Shown here in pieces: positions 12,750 through 28,146 of a stretch of 64,000 nucleotides of DNA. Under the pieces are notes generated by a model, which saw only the letters and a program-made list of their open reading frames with translations, did no database searches and was not told the DNA's origin. Position numbers and translations under genes: made by a program. The DNA comes from Phoenix dactylifera (Eukaryota; Streptophyta; Magnoliopsida; Arecales; Arecaceae), in the NCBI RefSeq assembly GCF_009389715.1, contig NC_052404.1:11709756-11773755 (forward strand). Reading direction: 5' to 3'. Position 1 is the first letter of the stretch. Every line of letters begins with the position of its first letter.

Positions 12750-13365
12750 CTCAAAATTTGCAATTTTATCATGTTAATTTTCCACCCATATCTAGATAGA
12801 GATTATATCAATTTCCAACAAATGAAGATGTGACACTATATATGATTGACTAGGATTTCTTTTTCTACCATGAGTAGGATCTTTTTCTTAATACTGCCTA
12901 AACTATATAAGATTTAACATAAAAAATCTAACCATACTAGAAACGTTGAAGTGCAAAAAAAAAAAAGAAAAAGAAAAAAAGAAGAAGAAGAAAAGAGAAG
13001 GAGAAGGGGGTTGAAGTTAACTTAAACTTGTAAGACTAAAAAAATGATATGGAAACACAATATATATATATATATATATATATGGTCTATCAAAAAATTT
13101 AGGATTGAGGACGAACTGCTGATAATCTCAAAATTTACAATTTTATCATGCTAATTTTACACCCATATCTAGATAAAGATTATATCAATTTCCGACATAT
13201 AAAAATGCGACACTATATATGCTTGACTACGATTTCTCTTCCTATCATGAGTAGAATCTTTTTCTTATTTTTTTTAAAAAAAATCAGCCTAACCTATATA
13301 AGATTTAACATAAAAATCTAACTATATTAGAAAGGTTCAAGTGCAACAAAAAAAAAAAAAAGAGG
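12750..13365. repeat. Tandem duplication, ~370-bp period, diverged
   Basis: The block 12750-12960 (TCTCAAAATTTGCAATTTTATC onward) is repeated at 13118-13360 with substitutions and a small insertion in a T/A tract. Shared blocks include CCCATATCTAGATA, GATTATATCAATTTCC, GACACTATATATG and CTATATAAGATTTAACATAA. Both copies end in A-rich tracts, suggesting a small retro- or MITE-like unit duplicated with its tail. Confidence 0.75.
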
Positions 13366-13379
13366 AAGGGGGGTTAAAG

Positions 13380-13720
13380 TTTATGTCCATCCATTGCTCC
13401 GAGATATCCGGTCAATGGCAGGAGATGGAGGAGCCTGTCAGGCCAAGCATGTTTTCTGTGAAGCTAATAAGGCTGTGAACTGGATGGCTGCTTATGTAGC
13501 CACTAGCCAGTCACTCTGGTAGTACCTGTGGGCTGGAGATGGAAAGTTACCCCTAGCACTTAGAGGTATTTTATTTTTTGATTGGCTGTGAACTGGATGG
13601 CTGCTTATGTAGCCACTAGCCAGTCACTCTGATAGTACCTGTGGGCTGGAGATGGAAAGTTACCCCTAGCACTTAGAGGTATTTTATTTTTTGATTTTAT
13701 TGGAAACATCAGTATTCGTT
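13380..13720 (+). mobile_element. LINE RNase H tail with internal 113-bp tandem duplication
   Basis: The plus frame reads AKHVFCEANKAVNWMAAYVA and, after a stop, DGKLPLALRGILFFD, the conserved end of plant LINE RNase H domains. The segment 13471-13583 is repeated at 13584-13696 with a single substitution. The LINE remnant was therefore locally duplicated quite recently. Confidence 0.7.
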
Positions 13721-13741
13721 AGGTATGATCCATCCGCTTTA

Positions 13742-16200
<2,459 letters not shown>

Positions 16201-16207
16201 TTTTAGT

Positions 16208-16330
16208 TTTGGCCAACCTCGGCATACTTCGGTATCAACCGACCTCGACATACCTTAGTATCATCCGATCTCGTCGTATTTCGGTTTTAGCCGACCTCAA
16301 CACACCTCGGATGGAGACCGACCTCAACCC
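16208..16330. repeat. Short tandem repeat of CCGACCTCG / CTTCGGT units
   Basis: Four to five imperfect units of about 27 bp alternate ACCTCG(A/G)CATAC and TTCGGTxTxAxCCGA. Such CTCGG/TCGGT-rich arrays are common in plant LTR sequences, so this may be a fragment of a decayed LTR. No coding domain is attached. Confidence 0.6.
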
Positions 16331-17924
16331 AAATTCTAGCAGCAACACTAGACAAGCCATATGGTGAAAATCCTCAGGTGATATTTACCATACTCCAGAT
16401 GCTGCTGAGGGTGTTAAAGGAAAAGGGCACGAGCATATTCAAGGATCTTAATAACAGGGCATTATGATGATCACTCATGAGTCAGCTGCTGTGGACTGTA
16501 ATCTGCATCAAAGTTTCCCATGACATTCACAGGGTACCAAGCAGAGGTGTGCAGTGAAGTGATAAAGAGTGATTATGACCAGCAACAAATTCTGCTGCTC
16601 GACAATGGCAGTCATCCTCCATAAGCTAAAAAGGCTTCCATGGGTTGCCAGGAGTCAAAAAGATTGTGGTGAACTCTAGAGATGAGGCAACCAAAAGCAG
16701 CAGAATGATAGTTCAGTTTCAAGTTGCTCCTTGATTCTTCTGTCCCAGAAAAGATAATGGTGGGCCATTAGCAGAATGTCAGAATCAAAAAACCTGTCCA
16801 TCACCATGTCAGCATAACTACTGATTGTTTAAGAGCTAGAGCTAATGCTAGAAGGCAGTGGACGCAATGACAGTTTTGGCGAGCAATGGCAAAGTGGCAG
16901 CTTGCAGAAGCCCACTACTGCTTTTGCTAGTGGCATCATCAGTGCGATGCACGATCGGAGAGTTATGCTCGCGTACGTTAGCCTTCCATTGACCCAGCAA
17001 GCAGCTGATAACAACGAATACTCCGTGCAGAGAAAAAGGCCAAAAAAAGCCAGGTATATATATATTGGCGAAAGCCGGCAATATAAGTTGACAAGCACCA
17101 AGCTTCTCTAAGATAACAATGACACATCAATCAAACACTACTATAAAGATGGACCTATAGATGGCAGCCATAAAGCAGGACTAGTTCAAAACAAGATCAG
17201 AAGTTGGAATTGATGACTATTTCTGTTTAATAAGCCAACTATTATTAAGGATAGAAGGAATGAAGGATCACCAACTGTTTTCATTAAAACTGGTTTCTGA
17301 TGAATGTCATGATAATTTTGGCGCAGTTTATGAAGGCTTAAAAAAGAAAGTCACTGCACAATGTACTTTGAGCAATATTTACTGTATAATTTGGTAATTT
17401 TATTTTTAATTAAAACCCTTGTTCCTTAAAGTCTGTAGTTTTAACTTGAGACTCGTTCATACTTTATATGCACCAGTTTTTATTCAGGTATCCGTCTCCA
17501 TTGCTTGATGCATTTGCTTTTATTTTCAGAGTTCTGCAATTTATTTCAATTATATAGTGGTAAATCTTAAATAAAAATAAATAATTCAACAGAAAGATGA
17601 GGAAATGGGAATAAATGGCGAGAAGAAATGAGACAAATGCGTCTCACTTTTAATTTGAATAATGGAACTCTTAGGGAGAACCAGTTATTAGAAGAGTACA
17701 TACTTCCTTTCGTTTTTCTTTTTGATGGAGTACATATTTCCTTTCTACAACAGCTAAATTCATTTTGAAGCAGCTTCTGCTCCTATACAGTCTGCACCAC
17801 CTCCCAATGCATGGGCACTCTTATCTCTCGCAGAGCTTGATTATTATGGTACAATGGCGATGGAAAAAACAAAAGAAGCCCAAACTTTCCATATCTCTAT
17901 ATCTTCGTTGTATTTGTCCTTATT
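16331..17924. other. Intergenic, 3' flank of the PP2C gene
   Basis: Contains the 3' flank of the minus-strand phosphatase gene (stop at 17925-17927). A short open frame at 16845-17111 plus has no recognisable motif. No transposon or RNA gene is evident. Confidence 0.4.
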
Positions 17925-20900
17925 TTACATGAAAGATCTCCATATTCTTCCTTCCAAAGAGATAACTATGATGGAAACATCATCATGATATTGCCGTCGA
18001 ACTCCTTGTGGTATTTCAAGCAAGTCATGGAAATCCATCCCTACAATCATGCATTCAGAAATACCAAAGGTTTTGATTAAGTATTCTCTTCCTCTTTTTT
18101 CATTAGTCACAAATATTTATGGACATTCTGGTCTTACCAGCTTTCCTTGCCGCACGAAAAAGTACTTCTTCGACAAGGTGTTGTGCGGGATCCCCTTCAG
18201 GCATTGTTGCTATGAACATCTCAACTTCAGAAACCGCCTCTTCATTAGTGAAGTATTGGTAAAGCCCGTCAGATGAAAGTATCAAAAATCTATCTTTTGG
18301 GCTAAGCCTATGGTGAAAGAGGTATGGACTGCATGATAAGTATGGGGAGCTCCCCACATAATCAACTCTGAACATCTCCAAGAGTGCATTATTCCATTTT
18401 GGCTGCAGAAGACAAGCAGAATGTTACATGGAGTCTAACAAAACCATAAATGTGGAAGATTAATTCCTATAACCAGTAAAACTAAATGAATTCACAATGG
18501 ACCTGCAAGTTGTCGAAAATTAACTTGCTAAAATCTTAATCTTTGAGAATGGATCGAATATTATATGATATAAAGCTGTTCCTTTCTGCCTATATAACAG
18601 AGAAGCTTTAAATTTGAAACAGGGCCAGAAAACTTTGAAAAGTTAATGGTTGTTGATTGCATTCGTTATGTTGGAAAATATTGCCGGTAACATTCTATGC
18701 TGCAAATAAGAATCGTGCTCGGAGTAATTTAAGAGAAGCTAAAAGGCTCATGATATGTTTGATGAGCCAAATGCTCCATGTCCTAAATTACTATGGCAAA
18801 CATGAACATCCAAAATATCCTCTAGTCAATTATATCACCTAGTGATCCCTCCAACAAAGTGAAAATTTATTCATCCACTAGATGCATGACGGCTAAGATT
18901 CTCATTATTAGCATGAGAACTGCGCATTCTGGACATGATCTCTTGGGCAATTCAAGTTAACATAAAGAAATTAGAGGAGTTGTTCTTCATCCGGAAGTAT
19001 CGTTAGAATCTAGAAATTGTAACAGATAATTTCAGTTCCCCAATAAGATTCTGGATTAAAAAAATCTATTCCGAGGCAGCTGAAGATATTGAGTTTAATA
19101 CCACTCTTTCTTGTTCTACTTTTTTCCTGTTACTAACCTCAGGGGTAGAAAAAAGAAATTCTTCCTGTCAGGTTCAGAATAGCATTTTTTTTAAAATTTA
19201 TTTTTCCCTGTTGCTTTGGCATTTTCCTTGTGCAATCCCACAACATCAAAACTGCATAGTTATTTTCGACCATTTTTTTGGCTTTGAACCATACTCTTGC
19301 AATCCAGATATATTCATGGAGTAGTTCCTTAAAGACCTGAACGCTCTTTAGACAAATTTCACAATCGCCAGCTCCTCTGAAAGCTGGATAGCTGTTAGCT
19401 CAAATGCATATTGGCTGAATGGCATGATCTGAAGATCTTAGAGCCATCATTCTTTGCAAGGACCCCATAAGGTCACAAAATGATGAAACTCCAAATATAA
19501 AAACACAAGAATCTGTGTGGTCGCATCGTATGGTTGGCTTAATACAAATTAATACCACCACACAGCAACAGATACAGTCTTACACACGCACACATAAACA
19601 TATATGCATATACACACAGAGAGAGAGAGAGAGCGCCAATATATCTGGATAACCACAAGCTGTTCTTTTAAACAAAACAATGGATCAAAAGGTAAATTAT
19701 GATCCCATATATGATTTGGACAATAGATGTGTGTATTTATGTTGCTCTAGTGTAAATGTAGTGTTAACATTTGGTTCAGACGTAAAGACTATAATCTGGA
19801 TTATAGATTACAAGAACATCAATTAAAACAAGATAAATATTAGCAATACCTGCTTTAGGAAGCCAGCTCCAAAAGCTCTTGTCACCCTCAGTGAACCCTT
19901 CACCCGATTATTCACAACAGCAGAAGGATCATCAGGATGTTCATTTTTAATTCTGCGCACTTCCTGAATCGCAACAAGACGTCAGCCATGCCACACAAAT
20001 GAGAGCAGGATCATACATCAGAATAGAAAACATAAAGACTTCGAGGGGTAATACCTCTTCAACACAAGTGGAGTGATCCAAGGTCAGCTGCAGGGCAGCC
20101 AAAGCTGGTGCCCCATCCATCTGATCACCGCGATCATTTGCTTCAAGGTCGCGCAGCATCTCCTCCTTAATCCGTTCCAAATCCTGCGTCGCCTTCCCCA
20201 CCGAATTCCATATATCAGGCTCGGCCTTTCGTGCTAGAACTGCACGGCTGTCCCCCACATTCATCAAGTACACATCCTCGCCCTTCATGAGCATCACCAA
20301 GACACACGATCCCATCAGCGCCAGCTCCGGATTCTCCGAGACCATCTTGTCAGCGATGTCCAAGTAGGCATCCTCTGTTTTCCTCAGAGCCTGGGACAGA
20401 GCCCTCAGCACTTCCCTGTGGTTCACGGTGCCTCTCGAGCTCGACTGGCTCAGTTGCTCCTTCAATTTCCAGTCAAGCTCCAACCTTTCCTTGTCCCATG
20501 CACACTTCCACCTTCTCTGGTTTTCCTCCCACTTCCTGGCTGGCCCCTTACACCACCTCCTCCCAGTAGTAGTTGAACTCGTCCTTCCTTCTTTGCAACA
20601 TCCATCATACCCTTGGTGACAGGTAGTGGCCTTTGTGTCGAATTCCTCGATGGAGTCATCGGAAGGCTCTGGACCATCGTACTTGTCCTCCCAAAGTAGG
20701 CCCTTGAGCTCCCGGTTCACGGCTGAGTAGAGATTGGAGAGGAGGTAATCCGTGGCATCAGGGCCATTGAAGCCATCATAGATGCCGACGAAGACCCATC
20801 CGTGCTCCTCCGAGACCACAACATGGACGCGGTCCTCCCCTGCTTTCCCCTGCGCCCACTGCAGATTGCTGGTCGGGGCTTCGGAGGAATCCGAGTCTTC

Positions 20901-21740
20901 GGTGTCCTCCACGCTCATTTGATCACTGCCGCTGATCGGATGGGGCGTCGAGCCGCTAACGCCGCTGCTTGGGTTTGTAGTCGAGTCGCCGCTGCTTGGA
21001 TTAGTAGTCTCGGTGGCTCTGGAATCATCGGATTCTTTGGAGTTGATGATGGGGGAAGACTTGGATCGGAGCTTAGAGGCGGCGGCGATGGTGCGGGCGA
21101 TGGCCTTGGCAGCGCCGCGGAGGAGGGAGGAGGCGGTGCGGCGGGGGCGGAGCCGCCGGAGGCGGCGGAGGGCGAGGCTCTGCGACTGGTTGCGGTGGAA
21201 GTGGCCGGAGGAGGAGGTGGACAGGGAGGAGGGGAGATCGAGGGGATCGGAGAGGATGCCGCCTCCGGCACGATCGGCGAGGGGGCCGGACATGAACCCC
21301 CCTTCAGCGGCGAGGGGCCCGGACATGAAGCCCCGTTCGGCGGCGAGAGGCCCGGACATGAAGCCTCGGTCGGCGGCAAGGGGGGCGGAGAGGGGCCCGG
21401 AGAAGCGGGGAACGGGCTGTAGGGGGACGGACGAGAAGGAGGTCGAGCTCTCGAAGGAGGCGGCGGAGGAGCAGGTGAGCTCAGAGTGGAGGAGGAGGAG
21501 GAGGGCGGTGGACAGCGGGGTGGCAGCGTTGGCGCTCACGGCTGCGCCAGAGATGGAACGGAAGGTGGTGGTCTCCTCGGAGTGGCAGACCTTAGAGGAA
21601 CCGGAACGTCCCAGGGGAAGGTCAGGGCGGACGTAGCAGAAGGAGTGACCGAGGCTCTCGTCGCCGGGAAGCTCCGACGTCACCGCGACGTGGCCGTCGC
21701 CTGCGAAGCAGGGGGTCAGCTTCGCGAAGCCGTTGCCCAT
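17925..21740 (-). CDS. Protein phosphatase 2C, POLTERGEIST-like (PLL) clade, 4 exons
   Basis: Mg/Mn-dependent serine/threonine phosphatase; POL/PLL family members act downstream of receptor kinases in meristem and organ patterning. Exons: 21740-20055, 19963-19850, 18402-18138, 18040-17925. All introns are GT-AG with matching phases, giving 726 aa. The N terminus MGNGFAK has Gly2 placed for myristoylation, as in POL-type proteins. Residues about 120-160 are a short tandem repeat ([11 protein letters not shown]), followed by a basic Arg-rich patch near 192-225. The catalytic domain starts near 300: [18 protein letters not shown] (Asp321), GDSRAVLAR (about 496-504), [28 protein letters not shown] (Asp645), [14 protein letters not shown] (Asp708, Asp709). 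The long insertion at about 350-450 is typical of this clade. Exon 1 is strongly GC-rich, as in many monocot genes. The assignment is strong; the exact paralogue (PLL4/5-like or other) is inference. Confidence 0.95.
19615..19635. repeat. (GA)n microsatellite
   Basis: A short GA run within intron 2 of the PP2C gene, preceded by a CA-rich stretch. No function is evident. Confidence 0.8.
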
Positions 21741-23849
21741 AGGAGGAGCAAGGAGGGAGGAGAGTTCTTGGGATGGAGGTGGGCTAGAATGGGAAGAGCA
21801 TTGGAGAACTTGGAGAAATTGGGGATTGCCAAAATTGGAATTGGGTGGGCCGAACCGGGGGGGGGGAGGGGAGATAGAGAGAATGGAGAAGGGGTGGGGC
21901 TTTGACTTTGGGAGGACAGGAGTTGGGGTTTGAATGCGGGAAGTCCCCTTCTGGGCGTTGACTGGTGCGGGGATCGGTAAACCAAGTTGGGTTTAGATAA
22001 CTGGAGCCCGGGGCAAAGGAAAATTCAGAATTAAAAAATTAACGTACTTATTCTTAATTTTATTTCAAAAGTCAAACCAGCGGCGGGATCTTAAGGACCC
22101 AGGGGCTTGGGAAGGCGGGCCATGGGGTAGCGGGGGAGGAAGTGGACGCCACGTGGCGATGGAGGAGAGCGTCGGGCGAGTCCGTCCAACCTAGTCAGCA
22201 TCGACGAACCAAGGCGTACGCGGTTCCGCCGCGCAATGACCGGCGGACTTAGTCCCGCCGACGGGGGATCACCCAGGCGATACGACCGTGACACCTAGTC
22301 CACTTCAGCTGTGTCAAGCTCTCGTCGAGTTTTGTTACATGATATTTTGTGTTTTAATTGCGTTGTCGTTCAAACTCTAATCTAACAATTCTACGTACCG
22401 ACATGCTTAAGTTATTTTACAATGCTGAAGTTATTTTACAGCCATAAAAAATGATAAAAAAAAGGTTGCCAAAACGTGTTTGACGAGAGGCCTCCAATAC
22501 TTAAATCAGATGGAGTTTCAATGAAAAATAAAGAAAAGATTAAAAAAAAAATCATGAGAATATAGCATTTTGATTTTTCTTCCTATCTTGAGGATATCCA
22601 TATTTGACATTTATAGAGAAAAAGATACGAATTTGCGTGATTAGGTTCGTGCAATTTATGGATGAGTAGTTAAGCTCTTTCCATATTTGCTGATAGGAGC
22701 AATTAAGATATTCCTTTTTAGGTTGTGATCGGATACTTTTCTTATCTACTGATCAGTCATAATATTATTTTCCAGACGTATTAGATTGCGTCAAGTTGTA
22801 ATCCATCGAAGATTTAATTGGATGTTGACTTTTGGATATATGCCGCCATCTAGTTGACGGGTTGAGTTTGTTAGATAAAATTTTAAAAATAGCAAATAGA
22901 GCCATATCAAATAATTTAGCTGGTCCTCTGCCTCCTATTTTTACTCCATCAATCTGATGCGATGTTTGCTTTCACCTACAATAAGTATATAATAGCTTCG
23001 AATGAGTTTGATTTATGATCAAGTACTCCACGGAGGTCTTCACGAACAGCCAATTAACCTTACTTTCAATGCAAATCACAAAGCAAAATGGGCAAAGGCA
23101 TGTAAATTAGGGTAGGTGACAAAATAGACTAGATCTATTTTTCTAATCTAAATCTACCTAGATGGATAAGATCTAAATTTGAGCATCTAGCTAATATCTA
23201 TATCTATATTCGTTGAAGAAAAATAAATATGAATTTAAATAGACAACTATTTAATCTACATCCCAGTATCCTAATATATATGTTTATAATTTAACTTAAT
23301 TTTATATAGTACTTATAAACTTTTAGGAGAATAAATGACCATATTGATTTAATTTGCCTTATATTCAGTAATGTATTTTTATTTTACGGTCACAAAATTT
23401 AACTATCTATTTTATTTTAACTACCTGGAAGTCTATAGCCCGAGTCTCTGATATTCTTTGCCCATGCCACCAGTAGCCACATATACACATGAATAGCAAT
23501 TATTTGGTTATCCGGACTTGCCTTTTGTTTAGCTGCCGGGATCCCAAGCTTGTTTGTTCACATGAATAGGAGTGGCAATAGAGATCCCTAAGTTGTTCCC
23601 CACTAGAAAGCTCCTGGCATGCTGACCTCATACCCCTCCTCTCGTGCACAAACGAGAAATTATACCCTACATCATATGCATCATATAGCAGCGCATCGCA
23701 CCAATCATCTCGTCTCGTTCTTATAAACCATATTCATCATGCACTTGTGCCAGATTGCTGCCTCTCTCACCTCATCTCAAATTGTTTTTGTGGTACATCG
23801 CTGATGTGATGCATGCGGTGTAGAATATAGTTTCTTTACTCATACGCCT
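21741..23849. other. PP2C 5' flank and intergenic DNA
   Basis: 21741-21985 is pyrimidine-rich on the minus strand and probably includes the 5' untranslated leader of the phosphatase. 22080-22300 is GC-rich without a recognised protein. Beyond 22320 the DNA is AT-rich with no supported feature. Confidence 0.4.

Positions 23850-23904
<55 letters not shown>
23850..23904. repeat. (CA)n(TA)n compound microsatellite
   Basis: A CA run grading into an uninterrupted TA run. Simple-sequence repeat only. Confidence 0.95.
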
Positions 23905-23906
<2 letters not shown>

Positions 23907-23983
23907 TATACATATATAAAAGCATGTATACAACTGTATGCACCAAAGCTCGAAGGATTAGTACGTAGTTCGGATCATGCCTC

Positions 23984-24014
23984 TTTATTTATTTATTTAT
24001 TTATTTATTTATTT
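23984..24014. repeat. (TTTA)n microsatellite
   Basis: About seven TTTA tetranucleotide units. Confidence 0.9.
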
Positions 24015-25553
24015 TTGATGAACATGCCCCATCCATATCAACCAATTACTAGTTGGGTCACTTCGAAGCCACCGTATCGAAATGGATAAAATAAAATAAT
24101 ATTAATTATGCCATCCTGAAGCATTCAACGAACATTAGTAGCATATTAGAGGAATCTTCTTCTGACCATCTATTTTTAAGATATTTTACATGCCGTCCCT
24201 TATATTTCAACGAACATTAATAGACTCCCTTATATTTCAAGTTGAACGCTTCATGTCTGGACACGGAGAAAACAAGTGGTGAGCTCAGAACATTCCAGCT
24301 GCGTCCAAAGATATTAGATATTTACTCATAGGAATTCGAGACTAATTCTTGCCTCATTTCAAACCCCATGAAGGTTCCAAGCCCCACCTAAAAATGACTC
24401 CCCGTGTTTCACGTACAACCTGTTAATTAAGATCACTCCTCCATCATGCATATGTTAATCGACTATTTAAATAGGTTTTCAATAAGTCAGTTTTTCTTTG
24501 GTTCTTGACATTCTACACAGCTTGACTTCAATTATAAAATCACCAGCCATCCTACAACTCTATACTCTTCTTCAGCCCTTTAGTTTGTCATTGGTCAGTC
24601 TCAAAGTATGCTAAAAGAACTCATAATGGCGGAAATGTCTTATTTCGGGCACATTTTCTTGCTGATTTTCATTTCTTTTCGGTTCTGCTTGGATATTCCT
24701 ATAAGATCGAACAAAACACTTTATAAAATTCGGACTTATTGATCCATCTAGCTTACATTTTCTAAAAATCTATCTAAACCTAGCCCATAGCCTTTGAGCT
24801 TCAAAAAGAAAAAATCTGACAAATAAAAATTTATGGAGGTCTTTTTTTTTCTTCCCATGAGATTTGGATTGAATGGAGTTTGATTGACACAGGCCATAGT
24901 TAAATAAACAGCTCAATCCAGAAATCTTAAAGGAATTTTTAACTCAATCTTATAGGAATAGCTAAACAAGCTCTTAATTATCTTTTTCTTTTCAGTTAAA
25001 CATAGCCTCATGCGTGTTTGAAAGGCCCCATGGCCACATTCCCTGACTTAGGTGAAGAGTGGCCTATCATCTCATGCTCAATTAAAATTAAATCCCTGTT
25101 ACTTATGAAATGGTCTAACCACACCCTTCAATGACATGCATGCCACGGCTCACGTATAAATTTGAACTCTTCTAATTTTTCTTTTAATGTGGGAAGGATG
25201 GATCTTTGTTACTTTGAAGATATTGTACACTCAACAAAGAAGATATAATCATTTATAGAATTGAGCTAGGTCATTCTTAGGTGATGATACTTATGCCATC
25301 TCATCCAAATTAACCAACAAGAGCTACCCTACCCTGACCAACCTTCACAAGGGCAATTAAGTGGAAGGTTGGTGAGTGGTGTTGTTCACCAAGCAAGCAC
25401 CCATCAAGTAGGTAGACCCACAAAATTCCCGTGTTCCCCGCTCCATAACATCTCAGCCAATTCCCGTTACATCTCATTGCTCATATCCGGCATCACTGTA
25501 GGTGGCGATGGGAGCGCATAAATGTGTAGAGAATGAATTTTGCGCCATTTGCA
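24015..25553. other. Intergenic region, nothing recognised
   Basis: AT-rich with many poly-T and poly-A tracts. A short phrase (CCCTTATATTTCAA) occurs twice at about 24195 and 24228. No coding, RNA or transposon feature could be supported. Confidence 0.4.
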
Positions 25554-25875
25554 CCAATATTTGATAACTTCCATTAGAAGATGGGCGACCATCAAATTGG
25601 AAAGTTTTATGAGATGGCCATCTATTTCTTGATGTCAGCTATCGAGTGTTGTACAAACACTCTATGGTGCAAATAACTCACCACTAAAAATCTAATAAGG
25701 GATATGCTGAGTGATGTACGTACAATATTTGATAGCTGCCGTTAGAAGATGAAAGACTATCAGATCAGGAGGTTTTACATGGCATGCTTTGTGAGATGGC
25801 CGTTTGTTTTTTTGATGGTAGCTTTGGAGTGTCGTACAACACTCTGCTATAAATAGCCCACTGCTAAGAATCTTG
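25554..25875. repeat. Diverged tandem repeat, ~165-bp period
   Basis: 25554-25693 and 25720-25873 share the order CAATATTTGATA, GTTAGAAGATG, GGTTTTA, GAGATGGCC, GAGTGT(T/C)GTACAA, ACTCT and AAAAATC/AAGAATC, with many substitutions and a small insertion. It looks like an old duplicated MITE-like or satellite unit. Confidence 0.65.
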
Positions 25876-27180
25876 AGCCATATGTTGTAAATGTGAAGTC
25901 GCTCAGCTTGAGAAATTGACAATGGGTGTAGGGCTGACTATAATTTCTTTTTCTTTTTATTTTTTATGGAGGACCACAGTTTCATTTAGCCTTAATTTGT
26001 AGTGGGGCATAGGGATCTTAAAATTGTTGAGTTAAAAACGCTACTGCAAACAGCCTAGGATTAGTTGATCGTGGCTGTCACTTGGGGGAACAGGGCTGTA
26101 TCTCTCGTACAAATAAAATAATTTTTTTTAATGCAAATCTACCACTGAATCACGTAATAATTGCTTTTGAGATCTAATGTGTATGGATGAATAAAAAATA
26201 TATTTAGAGATCTGTGCAAGATGTGATTGGATGGGTAATGCTCGCATCCTGGTGCATTTAGAAAGAGCCTAATGCTCGCATCTTTGTGAAGAAGAATACC
26301 TTCTGCGCCTCTGTTTTATGATCTGCTTTAAAACTTCTCAATTATCGGTCTGTTCTCCGCAATGAAGAAAAGTTTCCATAGAATTTTCTACGCCGCTGTA
26401 ATATCTTTATCGAGCTGTCGGAGAGCTCTGTTATTCTCCTCGCCGTTGTAACTCCCTTTCTCTTCGTTTTTTATTTTCTTGTTAGTAATCGTAATCCGTA
26501 TTTTAATATTTCTTAATAAATTGATAAGAACTTGGGGTCGGGACTAGCTCCAGCGTCACGTAGACACCCCCCCCCCCCCCCCCTCCCGGTTTAGTTTTGT
26601 CCCAAACCATGCCTCCATTAAAGTGAGCAGGAGAGAGAGAGAGAGAGAGAGGGGGAGAGTAGGAGAGTGGAGACTGTGTGCAGCCGTGACGCGCTCGAGA
26701 CGAAGAGCGGGGGAGTTGGAGAGAACGAGAGAAGAGAGAGAAGGGGAACTCCGCAAATTTATTATGGCCGTGGGACAATGAGAGACTCAAACCAGCCCAT
26801 CCAACGGGGTTTTATATAGCTAATAAATTGCTTATTTATGGAAAGAAAGATCTGAGTATCGAAGCAAGCGAGAAGAAGGCGGATGGCCCGATCCAGTGCA
26901 CCTGGAAAGATTCGCTTCGGGGATTATCACTATTAATATTTATTTGCCAGGAGCGGACGAGATTCGCTTTGGGGATTCGCTTTGGATGAAATGAACCAAT
27001 ACAATGATCGCATCCTGGTGGACCGGACCGGACCGGACCGGATTTTGGAAAATTCCGGGTTGGCAAATGTAGGGCCCGACAGCTGGTGAAAGATGCTTGG
27101 GCAGGAAATGCGGACGGAGAATTATAAAATTTCGGAAGAGGCGGCGGGCCTGAAAAGGGACGATGGGCGAAGAAGGCCTC
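25876..27180. other. Intergenic region upstream of the DUF4378 gene
   Basis: Includes a C run at about 26567-26583, a GA run at about 26632-26652 and a GGACC pentamer repeat at about 27018-27038. No coding segment is recognised. Confidence 0.5.
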
Positions 27181-28146
27181 GAATCGATTGCCTCCTCTGT
27201 CTTCTCTCACACGCTAAGTGGAAGATCTCAACTCCGTCCGCCGCCAAATCCCTGATTCCTCTCTCTCTCGCCGCAGCACACCATCTCGATCGCACGGTAC
27301 GGCCCTTCTTGCTTAACAAATTATTGTAGTTCCTATAATTTTGTATGATTTCTTGAAATTATCGACGGCTATTTTTGTTATGGAGTGATAATTTGATCGG
27401 TTCTGCCCGATTGTTTCGTGGTTCTTTTCCTTTATAAAAGAAGAATTCTGTCTTTATTTGATCGTTTCTAGGATCTCGGTATCGCTTAGAGTTGTGATGA
27501 ATCGAGGAACCTTTTTTTTTTGTCGTTTTTTGGAGAAAATGGGGACTAGTGGGGTTTCAGCCACCGGTAATCACCATAACTTATAATCAAAAAACAGCAC
27601 AAGAAGTTGAACGGTAAAGAATGTGCAGCGAGTAAGAATATACAAAAGATTCGATATGGATAGCATAAAAGAGCAGGGAGAAGTCTTTGAATTAAATCAG
27701 AGCAATAGCAGCAGGGGAGAATCTAATTCAGTATTTTCAGACAGCCTCAGTTACCTGGCGAGAGCAGAAGAAAACAAGCAAAAAGAAGAGCAAACTTACT
27801 GACGCTATCTTGGTTTTTGGGATATCAATCGCCTTTTGGTTCTTTTCATGATGCTTTATTAGTTGCTGTTTTAGAGGGAAAAGAAATCGATCTTTGCCTA
27901 TGTGCTAACTCTTTAGAAGGAAAAAATTCGTTTTTTACCGATGTGCTCGCTCTATATACAAATCTCGATTGTGCTTTTCAGCTTGGCGGCGTTGGGGAGG
28001 TATCGATTTTGTGGTGTTTGCTAATTCGATGCGGGTTTTTCTTCCCTATTTCTTGCCAGGCTCGTTGGGTAGCAGCCGCGATCTTTTGGTGTGAGCAAAA
28101 AGAGAGGTGTCCATAGGACACCTCTTTGTTCAGCTGCCATTGTCAA
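27181..28146 (+). promoter_or_regulatory. Probable promoter/5' leader region of the DUF4378 gene
   Basis: 27180-27300 is a CT-rich stretch (CCTCCTCTGTCTTCTCTC) typical of plant 5' untranslated leaders. The sequence from about 27300 to 28100 is T-rich and intron-like. A spliced leader exon followed by a 5'-UTR intron is plausible, but the exact boundaries and start site cannot be fixed from sequence alone. Confidence 0.35.

Noticed and set aside
20802-21905. Plus-strand open frames of 139-207 aa
   Set aside because: Antisense shadows of the GC-rich first exon of the PP2C; Gly/Arg/Glu-rich with no domain.
27817-28116. 99-aa plus frame upstream of the DUF4378 gene as a separate gene or first exon
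   Set aside because: No domain, and it does not splice into the conserved N terminus. The region looks like a leader or 5'-UTR intron.
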